From assembly GCA_032164295.1 (NCBI GenBank), contig JAJHTX010000021.1:1-25414 (forward strand): a stretch of 25,414 nucleotides of DNA, read 5' to 3'. Below are positions 1 to 7,242 of this stretch, piece by piece. The number at the start of each line of letters is the position of its first letter. The first letter of the stretch is position 1. Position numbers and translations under genes: made by a program. The notes below the pieces were generated by a model that worked only from the letters and a program-made list of their open reading frames with translations, had not been told where the DNA came from and made no database searches. The DNA is from Inonotus obliquus (taxonomy: Eukaryota > Basidiomycota > Agaricomycetes > Hymenochaetales > Hymenochaetaceae).

Positions 1-2
1 AC

Positions 3-1184
3 ATGGTTGAATCTAATATTAAATATGCATCTAATCCTAAATTGGAAAATACAGGCTTATTTATGTCTTTAAATTCAACAAAAGATTTTTATCCTTGCTT
101 AATCAACGCCTTAAACTTTCTAACAAAAAATAAAGGTAAAGAACTAAAATCTTCAAACCAAAATTTAGAAACAGATTTAATAAATGAAAATAACAATAAT
201 AAAGAAATCTCATATAAAATTCGATATTTTTTAAACTTAATAACAAAATATGATTTTAATTTATCTACTAGTTACTTTGATTTTTTTCTTTTTAAAAAAA
301 GTAATAAATACTTGTTTAAATTGGAAAAAGCAGCAGAATTATTAAAATTAGCTTTTTTAGCTAAAGGTTGTTTAATAAGTAAACCTATATTTAATATTGT
401 TTACCCTCAAATTAGTATTCTTGAAGAAGAAAATGAAATAAATTTATCTGAGTCTAAAAATAAAAGTTTAAATAAACCTAGAATTATTATCCATTTATTT
501 TATTATATTAAAACTAATAGAATACTAGATGAATTTCATCCTTCTGTAAGGGAATCTTCTAATTTTGCTGCTGAATCTAATAATTTTAGTGTTTATAATG
601 ATAAATTTAATAATTTAAACTCTATAGATTTAAAAGTAAATTTAACTGACTCGTTTTCAGATAGAGGTTCAAATAATAATAATATTACAACCATTTATAG
701 TGATAAATTTACATATCTTTGTGATTATTTGGCTAAATTATTTAATACTGAAGTCGAATTAGAATTAGTAAGATTATATAGACCATATCAAGATAGTAAT
801 ATTTTAGTGCAATATTTAAACAGTCTAAGTTATAATAGAAAATTCATTAGAATTGTTTCTAGACTTTTTAAAAAAATTAAAATATTTAAAAGAAAAAATT
901 TTATTAAGGTGTCTTCTTTACAAGAACATAAAAATATAAATGCTTTATATACAAAAATATTGAATGAACCAGTAGCTTACCCTTCTGGTATTTCAGGTGT
1001 TAATATTAAATTAGCAGGTAGACCCTTTAAAGAAAGAATAATACCTAGATTTACGGTAAAACGAGCTCAAAGAGGAAACTTTGATAGATTAAATGTAAAA
1101 ATGATAGAAAGATCAATGTTTACAGATAAAACTAAAAAAGGAGCATTTAATTTTACAGTAAGATTAAGTCAAATATTTAGATAA
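3..1184 (+). CDS. rps3: Mitochondrial small-subunit ribosomal protein uS3 (Rps3)
   Basis: Encodes the mitochondrion-encoded protein of the small ribosomal subunit. The long N-terminal two thirds is rich in Asn, Lys and Ser, with runs such as ENNNNKE and SNNNNITT, and is poorly conserved, as is usual for fungal mitochondrial Rps3/Var1. The diagnostic part is the C-terminus (about residues 325-393), with GVNIKLAGRPFKERIIPR followed by a basic stretch with KRAQRGNF and a KGAFNFTVRLSQIF end. These match the C-terminal S3 domain of basidiomycete mitochondrial Rps3. The first ATG lies two bases from the window edge, so the true start could be further upstream. Length (393 residues) is plausible for the family. 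It ends in TAA and is followed by about 400 nt without a gene. Confidence 0.85.
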   Translation: MVESNIKYASNPKLENTGLFMSLNSTKDFYPCLINALNFLTKNKGKELKSSNQNLETDLINENNNNKEISYKIRYFLNLITKYDFNLSTSYFDFFLFKKSNKYLFKLEKAAELLKLAFLAKGCLISKPIFNIVYPQISILEEENEINLSESKNKSLNKPRIIIHLFYYIKTNRILDEFHPSVRESSNFAAESNNFSVYNDKFNNLNSIDLKVNLTDSFSDRGSNNNNITTIYSDKFTYLCDYLAKLFNTEVELELVRLYRPYQDSNILVQYLNSLSYNRKFIRIVSRLFKKIKIFKRKNFIKVSSLQEHKNINALYTKILNEPVAYPSGISGVNIKLAGRPFKERIIPRFTVKRAQRGNFDRLNVKMIERSMFTDKTKKGAFNFTVRLSQIFR

Positions 1185-1581
1185 AACCTAAACAAATATA
1201 AACAAATAAGACAAATTTGTTTGTAAGTTTGTGAAGTTTAACTTAAAATTAGCTTAACTATTACCCCTTCAAGTATATCTGAATCACAGAAATACTTAAC
1301 AATATTATATTGCCCTTTATGAGTTAAACAAAAAAAAATAAATAAAATAAATTTTTTTTTAATCGTTTCTCGCTAAATCAAGGAATATTTCAAAAAAAGT
1401 AACAGTATTTTTTATTAATGTTTTTTTGCTATTTGTTTTTTGAATAACTTTTGTTATTATTTTGATAATCTCGATATTTTGAATTATATTTATTTATATT
1501 ATTATTAAAATTATTACTTGTATTACATTTGTTACTTGTTGTTATTACATTTAACTACTAAAATTTTTATAAGCATAAACC
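1185..1581. other. AT-rich intergenic spacer after rps3
   Basis: About 400 nt of AT-rich sequence with long T runs and no tRNA or long open frame that I can support. It separates rps3 from the broken membrane-protein gene. Confidence 0.6.
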
Positions 1582-2154
1582 TTGAAAACAAGAAATTTTG
1601 TCGTAAAATATATACTTCCTGTTTCTTTAGCGGAAAGGAGTACAGACCAGTGGATTAGGTATCAAATTAGTAAAGAAAATCTTACTTTGTTGGAACAAAG
1701 ATCTCTCAGAGAAGTAGGGTTGAATAAGAAAATTCGAGCTAAAATGAAGAGCTAAATCAAATGATTGAATCATTTAGAGATCATCTAGTGAATGCGGCCC
1801 CTCGTTTTCAAGCAGTAGCAAACTCTCGTTATAAAGCAGATGCGAAACAGGCTGAGTTTATAGTTGCCTAACAAGAATTAGATCAACCAATTTTAAATGA
1901 AACTGAACAAGCTAAACTAAAAATATTAGTAGACTATAGACTAGAAGAAGCTATCAGAGCTGTAAGAAAAAACAATCAAGAATTGATAAGTATTAAATAT
2001 TAAAAACACAACAATATTTAAGGGTAAAGCTAAAAATAGTTTAAGTAAAGCCTCAAGTAATAAAGGTGGGATTATTTTTATTACTTCAGCCTCTGAAACT
2101 ACAGGGAATGTTGTAGATACTACTTCTAATACAATAAATACGACTTTAAATGCA
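1582..2154 (+). pseudogene. Broken 5' part of a plasmid-type membrane-protein gene
   Basis: Three reading-frame segments with protein-like composition follow one another. Segment 1 (1582-1755) includes STDQWIRYQISKENLTLLEQ and ends at TAA. Segment 2 (about 1743-1998) includes PRFQAVANSRYKADAKQAEF, is interrupted by a TAA near 1869, continues QELDQPILNETEQAKLK and ends at TAA. Segment 3 (from about 1990) is rich in Thr, Ser and Asn and runs straight into the open frame at 2155. The segments lie in different frames, so at least two frameshifts and one in-frame stop are needed. Local GC is higher than in the flanks. The likely ancestor is a single protein of roughly 300 residues, charged and helical at the N-terminus with a membrane-spanning C-terminus. 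The function is unknown; a link to mitochondrial plasmids is inferred from the C-terminal part. Confidence 0.5.
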
Positions 2155-2523
2155 GTGGAAACTACTTCTAATATAGTAAATTTACCTGAAATGAAAAAAA
2201 GTAATTTATTTGGTTATTTATCTGAAATGAAAGAAAGCATAGAAAGTTTTTTAGCTACTTTAAGTACAGAACAATTAGGTAGTATTAGTAACTTAATGGG
2301 TTTAGTTAAGATATTTGGAGGTATGTTAAGTATAACTACTATTTTATTTAGTCAATATTTTATTGACAGCTTTAAACTTGAAGAAAGATTTCCTAAACTA
2401 GCTAAATATTTAAAATTCAGACAAACTATAGATAAATATTATTTAATCTTTAATTTCGTTCTTATTTATTTGATTTTAATTTTATATGTTGCGCTTAATG
2501 TATTTATGTTTTATACTGCATAA
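2155..2523 (+). CDS. Hypothetical membrane protein, C-terminal remnant of a plasmid-type ORF
   Basis: This 122-codon open frame has two hydrophobic segments, at about residues 47-66 (LMGLVKIFGGMLSITTILF) and 96-119 (LIFNFVLIYLILILYVALNV). Between them is a charged stretch, KLEERFPKLAKYLKFRQTID. I recall a similar arrangement (two helices flanking an L-E-E-K-Y-P-x-L-A-K-type stretch) from ORFs of basidiomycete mitochondrial plasmids and plasmid-derived insertions, but could not check it. No ATG starts the frame: the nominal start at 2155 is GTG and the frame is open upstream to about 1990. It is therefore more likely the 3' end of the broken gene beginning near 1582 than a complete gene. Translation is uncertain. 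Confidence 0.45.
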   Translation: METTSNIVNLPEMKKSNLFGYLSEMKESIESFLATLSTEQLGSISNLMGLVKIFGGMLSITTILFSQYFIDSFKLEERFPKLAKYLKFRQTIDKYYLIFNFVLIYLILILYVALNVFMFYTA

Positions 2524-2558
2524 TATAAAAAGTTGTAAAGATTTTAAAACCAATCTAA

Positions 2559-2630
2559 TGCAGTTTAACTCAGCAGGTAAAGTTATTTAGCTTAAAATAA
2601 TTATTATTGGTTCGATTCCAATTACTACTA
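2559..2630 (+). tRNA. tRNA-like sequence, probably decayed
   Basis: It has the normal tRNA length of 72 nt. The T arm is perfect (ATTGG TTCGATT CCAAT, 2606-2622), and the D region AACTCAGCAGGTAAAGTT resembles TAGCTCAG...GGTAGAGC. The anticodon arm forms only with an 8-nt loop (stem TTATT/AATAA), so no anticodon with U33 can be read. The acceptor pairs at only about four of seven positions. It is best read as a tRNA pseudogene or a heavily edited tRNA, and no identity is assigned. Confidence 0.35.
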
Positions 2631-3091
2631 ACAATTTAATTAGGAAAAAACAGAAAACTTTTTTTAAATATAAAAATTTAGTAGTTACTTCTACTAGTTG
2701 TATTTGAGCTTAAGCGAAATCAGCTTAAAATTTACAACTACAAAGTTTGGCTGTTTCAAATTTAATCTAAGATATTTCTATAAAAGCTTAAGATTAGTTG
2801 ATAAAATCTAATTTATTAGAACTACTGTAAACTAACAAAAACAAAAAGGAGGTAATATTAGCTTTGTCTTCTAAGAGTAAAATTAAAAACATAAGAGTTA
2901 ATAATTTTATAGGCAAATATAATTTATCTTATTGTTTTTTTTGTTTTAGAAAAATTTGATATTTTTTATTGGATTTTATTTATGATATATATTATTTAGA
3001 TAAAAAATAAAAATTAATTAAGAGTAAGGTAGACTAGTAAATTTTTAAACTTTAAAATTTTATTTTTTAAAAGAAAGACGATGAAAATAAA
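2631..3091. other. Intergenic spacer with a strong hairpin
   Basis: AT-rich spacer of about 460 nt. The clearest structure is the hairpin at 2695-2740, described separately. An open frame at about 2832-3008 needs a TGA read as Trp and has no ATG, so I do not call a gene. Confidence 0.5.
2695..2740 (+). other. Two-tier inverted repeat (hairpin)
   Basis: TAGTTGTA (2695-2702) pairs with TACAACTA (2733-2740). Inside it TTAAGC (2710-2715) pairs with GCTTAA (2723-2728), with a 7-nt loop GAAATCA. The two stems are separated by an asymmetric internal loop. It could be an RNA-processing signal or a small structured RNA; the function is unknown. Confidence 0.5.
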
Positions 3092-3174
3092 ACGAACATG
3101 TTGAAATGGTAAACAATCTCCTCTTAAGCAGGAGTGGAAGTAATTCCTTAAGAGTTCAAGTCTCTTTGTTCGTA
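3092..3174 (+). tRNA. trnL(UAA): tRNA-Leu (anticodon UAA)
   Basis: Complete cloverleaf. The acceptor is ACGAACA/TGTTCGT, the D arm is TTG...CAA with an AAATGGTAAA loop, the anticodon stem is CTCCT/AGGAG with loop CTTAAGC (anticodon TAA), and the T arm is AAGAG TTCAAGT CTCTT. The long variable arm (TGGAAGTAATTCCTT) is the class II feature expected of tRNA-Leu. Confidence 0.93.
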
Positions 3175-3660
3175 AGCGTGTAACAAAAATAGTGTACTTG
3201 TAAAATAAGGTAAAAAAGTAAAGTTATTTCTTTTGAACCCTATTTCATATTGTTTGCTTTTTGTTTTTTTCTTGTTAAGTGTTACACAACATATTCACTA
3301 AAAATAACTAGAATTATCTCATCTTGTAATAGTATTTAAAAACTGAGAAGTTTTCTATTGTTTTATAATTTTTATTTTATTTTTGCTCTTTTTTTGAACT
3401 TTAGGGTATATTGTTTACTCTGTAATTTTAGATTAAGATCAAAAACGCATTAAAGTTAAGATGCTATAAATAGTAATAAGTTAAAACAGCAAATTAGAAA
3501 ATTAAAAAGGTTTTAATACTTTCTTGTTTATATTTTGAGAAAATTTAATCTAATTTATCGAAATGCTTATACAAAAGCAAGGAAGGTAAATAAGCTTTAA
3601 ATTATAAACAGAGATAGCTCTTTCATATAAAGAAGAGTTTTTATAAAAAATTAAAAAATT
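3175..3660. other. Intergenic spacer with a long-range inverted repeat
   Basis: No gene is seen. GTGTAAC (3178-3184), immediately after trnL, pairs with GTTACAC (3281-3287). It encloses a weaker pairing of AAATAAGGT with ACCCTATTT. This could form an RNA hairpin of about 110 nt between trnL and atp8. The rest is featureless AT-rich sequence. Confidence 0.5.
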
Positions 3661-3813
3661 ATGCCACAATTAATACCATTTTTTTACATTAATCAATTAT
3701 CTTTTTCATTTTTAACTTTATTAATATTAATTTATCTTTTTTCTAAATATATTTTACCTTTATTTACTTTTCAACAAGTAGTTAGAATGTATATTACTAA
3801 ATTAAGTAATTAA
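3661..3813 (+). CDS. atp8: ATP synthase subunit 8
   Basis: This 50-residue protein starts [17 protein letters not shown] and ends YITKLSN. It has the signature of fungal mitochondrial Atp8: an MPQLxPF N-terminus, a single membrane helix (about residues 12-32, [19 protein letters not shown]) and a short basic C-terminal tail. Atp8 is part of the stator in the membrane Fo sector of the ATP synthase. Length is typical (48-53 residues). It starts at ATG and ends at TAA. It stands alone between trnL(UAA) and the 110-residue ORF, with about 485 and 270 nt of spacer on either side. Confidence 0.93.
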   Translation: MPQLIPFFYINQLSFSFLTLLILIYLFSKYILPLFTFQQVVRMYITKLSN

Positions 3814-3925
3814 AAAAATTAATTTTTTTTTCGATTTTAGCTTATATTTAAATAGTAAAATTTTTATTTCTAATTAAACTTATATATATAAGAGTATATT
3901 AATATATACTTAATATTCTAATCTC

Positions 3926-3972
3926 AAATAGTTTAACTTGATTTAAATTGTATTAATTTGAATTAACTATTT
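3926..3972 (+). other. Inverted repeat downstream of atp8
   Basis: AAATAGTT (3926-3933) is complementary to AACTATTT (3965-3972), with further weaker AT pairing inside. It lies about 110 nt after the atp8 stop and is a possible 3'-end processing hairpin. Evidence is limited to the repeat itself. Confidence 0.35.
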
Positions 3973-4083
3973 AAATATAAAAGCTTAATTAGTATTAGTA
4001 TATAACTCAGACGTTTGGAATTTTTAACATGAGTATAAAAAAATAAATAACCTCTTTATGATCTTTACTTTTTTTAAAACAAT

Positions 4084-4416
4084 ATGCTTACACGTAAATA
4101 CATTCTACCCGCTGATTTAACTAAAACTCGGTTAAAAAAATATGTAGCCAGATTCTTTAAGAAAACTAGTTTTAACTCTAACTACTTAAATCTTTATATT
4201 ATTGTTAAAGGAAATAATAATATTTTTTTAGGTAATAGAGTTATAATTAATATTAAACATAAAAAAGAAGTCCTTAGTTACTTAGAACATATTAGTGAAC
4301 ATTTATTATATAATAAATATACACCTAAAGCTAAGGATATTCTTTACATTTATTATATTGAAACAAATAAAGAATCTTATGTTAAATACATAGAAAAAAT
4401 CTCTGAAATAAAATAA
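4084..4416 (+). CDS. Small ORF resembling the N-terminus of the plasmid DNA polymerase
   Basis: This 110-residue ORF has ATG start and TAA stop. By eye it aligns along its whole length with the first ~110 residues of the polymerase encoded at 9644-12739. ARFFKKTSFNSNYLNLYI matches LNFFKKTNLLKSNFIKLS, and DILYIYYIETNKESY matches DRITIFYTESDSKSY, with similar spacing of Ile, Lys-Glu and Leu positions between. No exonuclease or polymerase motif is present, so it is only this N-terminal module. In fungal linear mitochondrial plasmids the terminal protein is thought to reside in the N-terminal part of the polymerase ORF, so a stand-alone module could be a terminal-protein-like remnant; that is inference. 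A frameshifted sibling lies just downstream (4539-4853). Confidence 0.55.
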   Translation: MLTRKYILPADLTKTRLKKYVARFFKKTSFNSNYLNLYIIVKGNNNIFLGNRVIINIKHKKEVLSYLEHISEHLLYNKYTPKAKDILYIYYIETNKESYVKYIEKISEIK

Positions 4417-4538
4417 ATTGGAGATTTCTCTTAACCCCTTTAGTTTTTATAAATTTTATTTTCTATTTTATTTAAAAGATTTTAAAATTTAACCCTATTT
4501 AGTTGTGTTTTTATTTATTTTTAATATTTGATTCACAA

Positions 4539-4853
4539 ATGATTGTCAAAACACTTATTCTAAAACAAGCTTTATCAAAATCAAACCTTTGAAACTACTT
4601 ATTTAGAATATTTAAAAATAAATCAAATTTTAAAACTAATTATATTTGTATTTTAACAAAAGCTACTGCCGGTAATGGTTTAGCTGTGTATTATCTAGGG
4701 AAGAAACAAATTTATAATTAAAAAGAACAGAGTTGAAGTAATCTCATATGTAGACCAAGTGACCCTTCACTTTTTATTCCTCCAGACGAATACAAATCTA
4801 AAACAAATGATAAGTGACTAAAATTTTATCTTTACACCAATGAGGTCTCCTAA
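4539..4853 (+). pseudogene. Frameshifted second copy of the dpo N-terminus-like ORF
   Basis: Starting at ATG 4539, frame 1 gives 60 residues, including LFRIFKNKSNFKTNYICIL and GLAVYYLGKKQIYN, and reads one TGA as Trp. It then hits TAA. A second frame continues with NRVEVISYVDQ, and a third gives EYKSKTNDKWLKFYLYTNEVS before TAA at 4851. Placed end to end these track the 110-residue ORF upstream: IFKNKSNFKTNY matches FFKKTSFNSNYL, VEVISYVDQ matches KEVLSYLEH, and KWLKFYLYTNEVS matches ILYIYYIETNKES. Two frameshifts and a stop make it a pseudogene. It was recognised only by comparison within the window. Confidence 0.5.
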
Positions 4854-5229
4854 AAAAAACTTAAAATTTATATCACTGTCTAAAGTTTTCTATATTTAAA
4901 AGGAATAATTGACCTCTAAATTTTCTTTTTATTACAAGTTATATTGCTTTTTTGTAATTGTCAATCTATAATTTTATTTATTCTTAAAATTTTGTTTATA
5001 TAAAAAACTCCAAATCTTACAAAAACACTCTTTACATATTTTTAAAAGAGTTGTATTTTTATTACAAAAATTTGTAAGGTGTTGTTAATAATTTATATAA
5101 ATTATTTTTTAATATAACAATAAAAAAATATATATTTTTTTATTACTAATAGTTTTTATAATTTACATTAAATTGTTAATTTAAATAGTTATAATTAATG
5201 ACTATAGTTATTAAAATATCTCACAAAAG
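4854..5229. other. Intergenic spacer with AT-rich palindromes
   Basis: No gene is seen. A hairpin pairs ACTCTTT (5027-5033) with AAAGAGT (5045-5051). A perfect 26-nt palindrome (AAT, A7, TATATA, T7, ATT) lies at 5119-5144, about 85 nt before trnD. Either could terminate or process transcripts; such palindromes also arise by chance in very AT-rich DNA. Confidence 0.5.
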
Positions 5230-5302
5230 GGGCCCTTAGCTTAATAGGTAGAGCATCTAATTGTCAATTAGGGTAGTCCCAGTTCGAATCTGGAAGGGCT
5301 CG
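5230..5302 (+). tRNA. trnD(GUC): tRNA-Asp (anticodon GUC)
   Basis: Full cloverleaf. The acceptor is GGGCCCT/AGGGCTC (one G-U), the D arm is AGCTTAATAGGTAGAGC, the anticodon stem is TCTAA/TTAGG with loop TTGTCAA, and the T arm is CCCAG TTCGAAT CTGGA. The discriminator is G. Confidence 0.93.
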
Positions 5303-5421
5303 TAACAAATTTTTTGTTTTATACTTGTTTAGTTTAAAATTTTAAGAAAAAAAAAGGGTTTTGAAAGTAAAATTATATTAATTGTTAAATTTTGTTTTTA
5401 TAAGAAGTAGAGAATAAAAAA

Positions 5422-5493
5422 ACGAGTATAGTTAAGTTGGTATAGCATCTACCTTCCAAGTAGAGATCATCAGTTCGAATCTGATTACTCGTA
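5422..5493 (+). tRNA. trnG(UCC): tRNA-Gly (anticodon UCC)
   Basis: Full cloverleaf. The acceptor is ACGAGTA/TACTCGT, the anticodon stem is TCTAC/GTAGA with loop CTTCCAA, and the T arm is ATCAG TTCGAAT CTGAT. The discriminator is A. Confidence 0.93.
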
Positions 5494-5575
5494 AAACCAA
5501 AAAAATTAAAATTTAAATAAGGGTAAAAAAAAGGGTAAAACATAAAGTTTTAAATAACTTAAATTTAATACCTTA

Positions 5576-5646
5576 ATTCTCTTAGTTCAATGGTAGAACA
5601 TCATTCTTCTAAAGTGTAAATTTTGGTTCGAATCCAAAAGAGAATA
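5576..5646 (+). tRNA. trnR(UCU): tRNA-Arg (anticodon UCU)
   Basis: The acceptor is ATTCTCT/AGAGAAT, the D arm is GTTC AATGGTA GAAC, the anticodon loop is CTTCTAA on a short CATT/AGTG stem, and the T arm is TTTGG TTCGAAT CCAAA. Confidence 0.9.
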
Positions 5647-5776
5647 TAAAAATTTAAATTTTCAATACTTAACAAATTTTTTTTTATGTTTTTTAATATT
5701 TAAGAATTAAACCTGTTTTTTTTTTTCTTAAATAAAAGAAAAAGTATAAAGGTTTATATAATATTCTCAATAAAAG

Positions 5777-5844
5777 GCGACTTAGTGTAAAGGTTGCACA
5801 TCAGCCTCATGAGCTGAGGGACGGGTTCAAATCCTTGGGTCGCA
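5777..5844 (+). tRNA. trnM(CAU): tRNA-Met (anticodon CAU)
   Basis: The acceptor is GCGACTT/GGGTCGC, the D arm is GTG...CAC, and the anticodon stem is TCAGC/GCTGA with loop CTCATGA. The T stem is imperfect (only the GGG/CCT part pairs well). It is separated from trnE by two bases, so the two tRNAs are almost certainly cut from one transcript. Confidence 0.88.
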
Positions 5845-5846
5845 AA

Positions 5847-5917
5847 GGTCTTTTAGTATAATGGTAGTACAGCTGCCCTTCACGTAGCTAGTGTCAGTTC
5901 GAATCTGGTAAAGACTA
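5847..5917 (+). tRNA. trnE(UUC): tRNA-Glu (anticodon UUC)
   Basis: The acceptor is GGTCTTT/AAAGACT, the D arm is GTAT AATGGTA GTAC, the anticodon stem is GCTGC/GTAGC and the T arm is GTCAG TTCGAAT CTGGT. The anticodon loop reads CCTTCAC, giving anticodon TTC but C rather than the near-universal U at position 33. Confidence 0.87.
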
Positions 5918-6182
5918 TATATTTTGTGTTTTGTTACTCTTTTTATCAAAATTTAAACTACAATTACTAATTGTGTAATTAACTGTTTAGTTACATCTAA
6001 TTTTTTTTTTTTCTAATTTAAAGTTAACAATTAAAATTTTTATTTTTATTTTTATACATATTTTTTTTTCAACAATAATAAATATTACTTTTTAACAAAA
6101 AAAAAAGTGTAATTTGTTTTTGCTATTTTTATATTATTTATTTTCTTTTTTATAAATAATAAAGAGTTATAAAAACTTATAA

Positions 6183-6262
6183 GGAATAGTTTTCATTGGT
6201 AAGATAAAACGATTGCTAATTGTTCGGGGAGGCCCTTAGGTGTTCGAATCACCTCTATTCCG
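6183..6262 (+). tRNA. trnS(GCU): tRNA-Ser (anticodon GCU)
   Basis: The acceptor is GGAATAG/CTATTCC, the anticodon stem is AACGA/TTGTT with loop TTGCTAA, and the T arm is AGGTG TTCGAAT CACCT. The long variable arm (CGGGGAGGCCCTT) is typical of tRNA-Ser. Confidence 0.9.
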
Positions 6263-6450
6263 CAAAATATTGAAAGAACAAAAGCAAAAAGTATTATTAT
6301 AATTATATTTATTATTTTTAAAAAAAAGCAAAATTTATAAAGGGTTAATGTTATGTTTAAAGTTTACATTTATTAATTATAAGAGCAGCTTGTATAAAAA
6401 TTACTGTTTAGGAAAAATAATCTTTCTTAAGAAAGAACTAATTGATTTAC

Positions 6451-7161
6451 CTAAAGTTTTACTTGAATTATTAATATTAATCTTACTATCAGAAGAATTC
6501 GGATACCATTTACTTCTGTCTCATTATTTAAATGATCAATGTAATCCAATTGAGACTCCGGATCACTCGAATCTAATGGTACACGTGAACCTAATGTGAA
6601 TCTTTGACCGTTAATAAGTTTTACATTGGCAAGCACTGATACATATTTTAAACCTTTCACTTCAGAAAAGAAATTTTCAGTTAACTTAGTTAAATTCAAT
6701 TCTGATTCAGAAATGGGAAAAGCCAAATTAATAAATTTAAATTCAAACTTAGAAGCTTTAGTAGCAGTAGAATAAAATGTTTTCCCAAAGCCGGACAAAA
6801 CAGATGAAGAATAAAATCTTTTATTTATTAATTTAAAACTATTTTTATATGTCGAATAAACTTTTTCGTCCGATTCGATGTAGAATAGACTAATTTTCTC
6901 ACTACTTTTGAGTGATATATTTTTTAAATTTAAAGACTCTAAATTATTTTTAACTAAGGTTGCCTTATCTCGTTTATCATTTAAATTTATTAAGATATCT
7001 TTACAGATAGCTGTAACTTTATTAACTATAACAACAGTAACTGTTGTTTTAATAAAACTATTTTCAAATAAATCATTTCTATTTAACAGGTTTGTCAGAT
7101 TAACTTTAATCATTCTGTTAGAGACAGAAACAGCTCGAAAAACGATATCGTATCTTTTCAT
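6451..7161 (-). pseudogene. dpo: Truncated N-terminal fragment of plasmid-type DNA polymerase
   Basis: The first ~205 of 236 codons are a clear paralogue of the intact polymerase at 9644-12739. MKRYDIVFRAVSVSNRMIK matches MQRHDILFRSPEVTNPLIR, ATKASKFEFKFINLAFPIS is near-identical, and GSRVPLDSSDPESQLDYID also matches. Homology stops at HLNNE, after which about 25 unrelated hydrophobic residues lead to the stop, so all exonuclease and polymerase motifs are missing. The first Met aligns with Met12 of the intact protein, suggesting the real dpo start is there. It lies 81 nt downstream of the orf376 stop on the same strand. It is open but is unlikely to have polymerase activity. Confidence 0.75.
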
Positions 7162-7242
7162 TTTTGTTTTGTTTTTTGTTTTTAATATTATTAAATTTGG
7201 AAAGGGGGATTACTTAAAATTTTATTTACTTTTATTTGTTTT

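Noticed and set aside
2832..3008. Open + strand stretch with LSYCFFCFRKI-like translation.
   Set aside because: No ATG, needs a TGA as Trp, and the composition is as expected from AT-rich spacer.
5119..5144. Perfect 26-nt AT palindrome as a terminator or origin.
   Set aside because: Made only of A/T runs; likely enough by chance in this composition to leave as a note rather than a finding.
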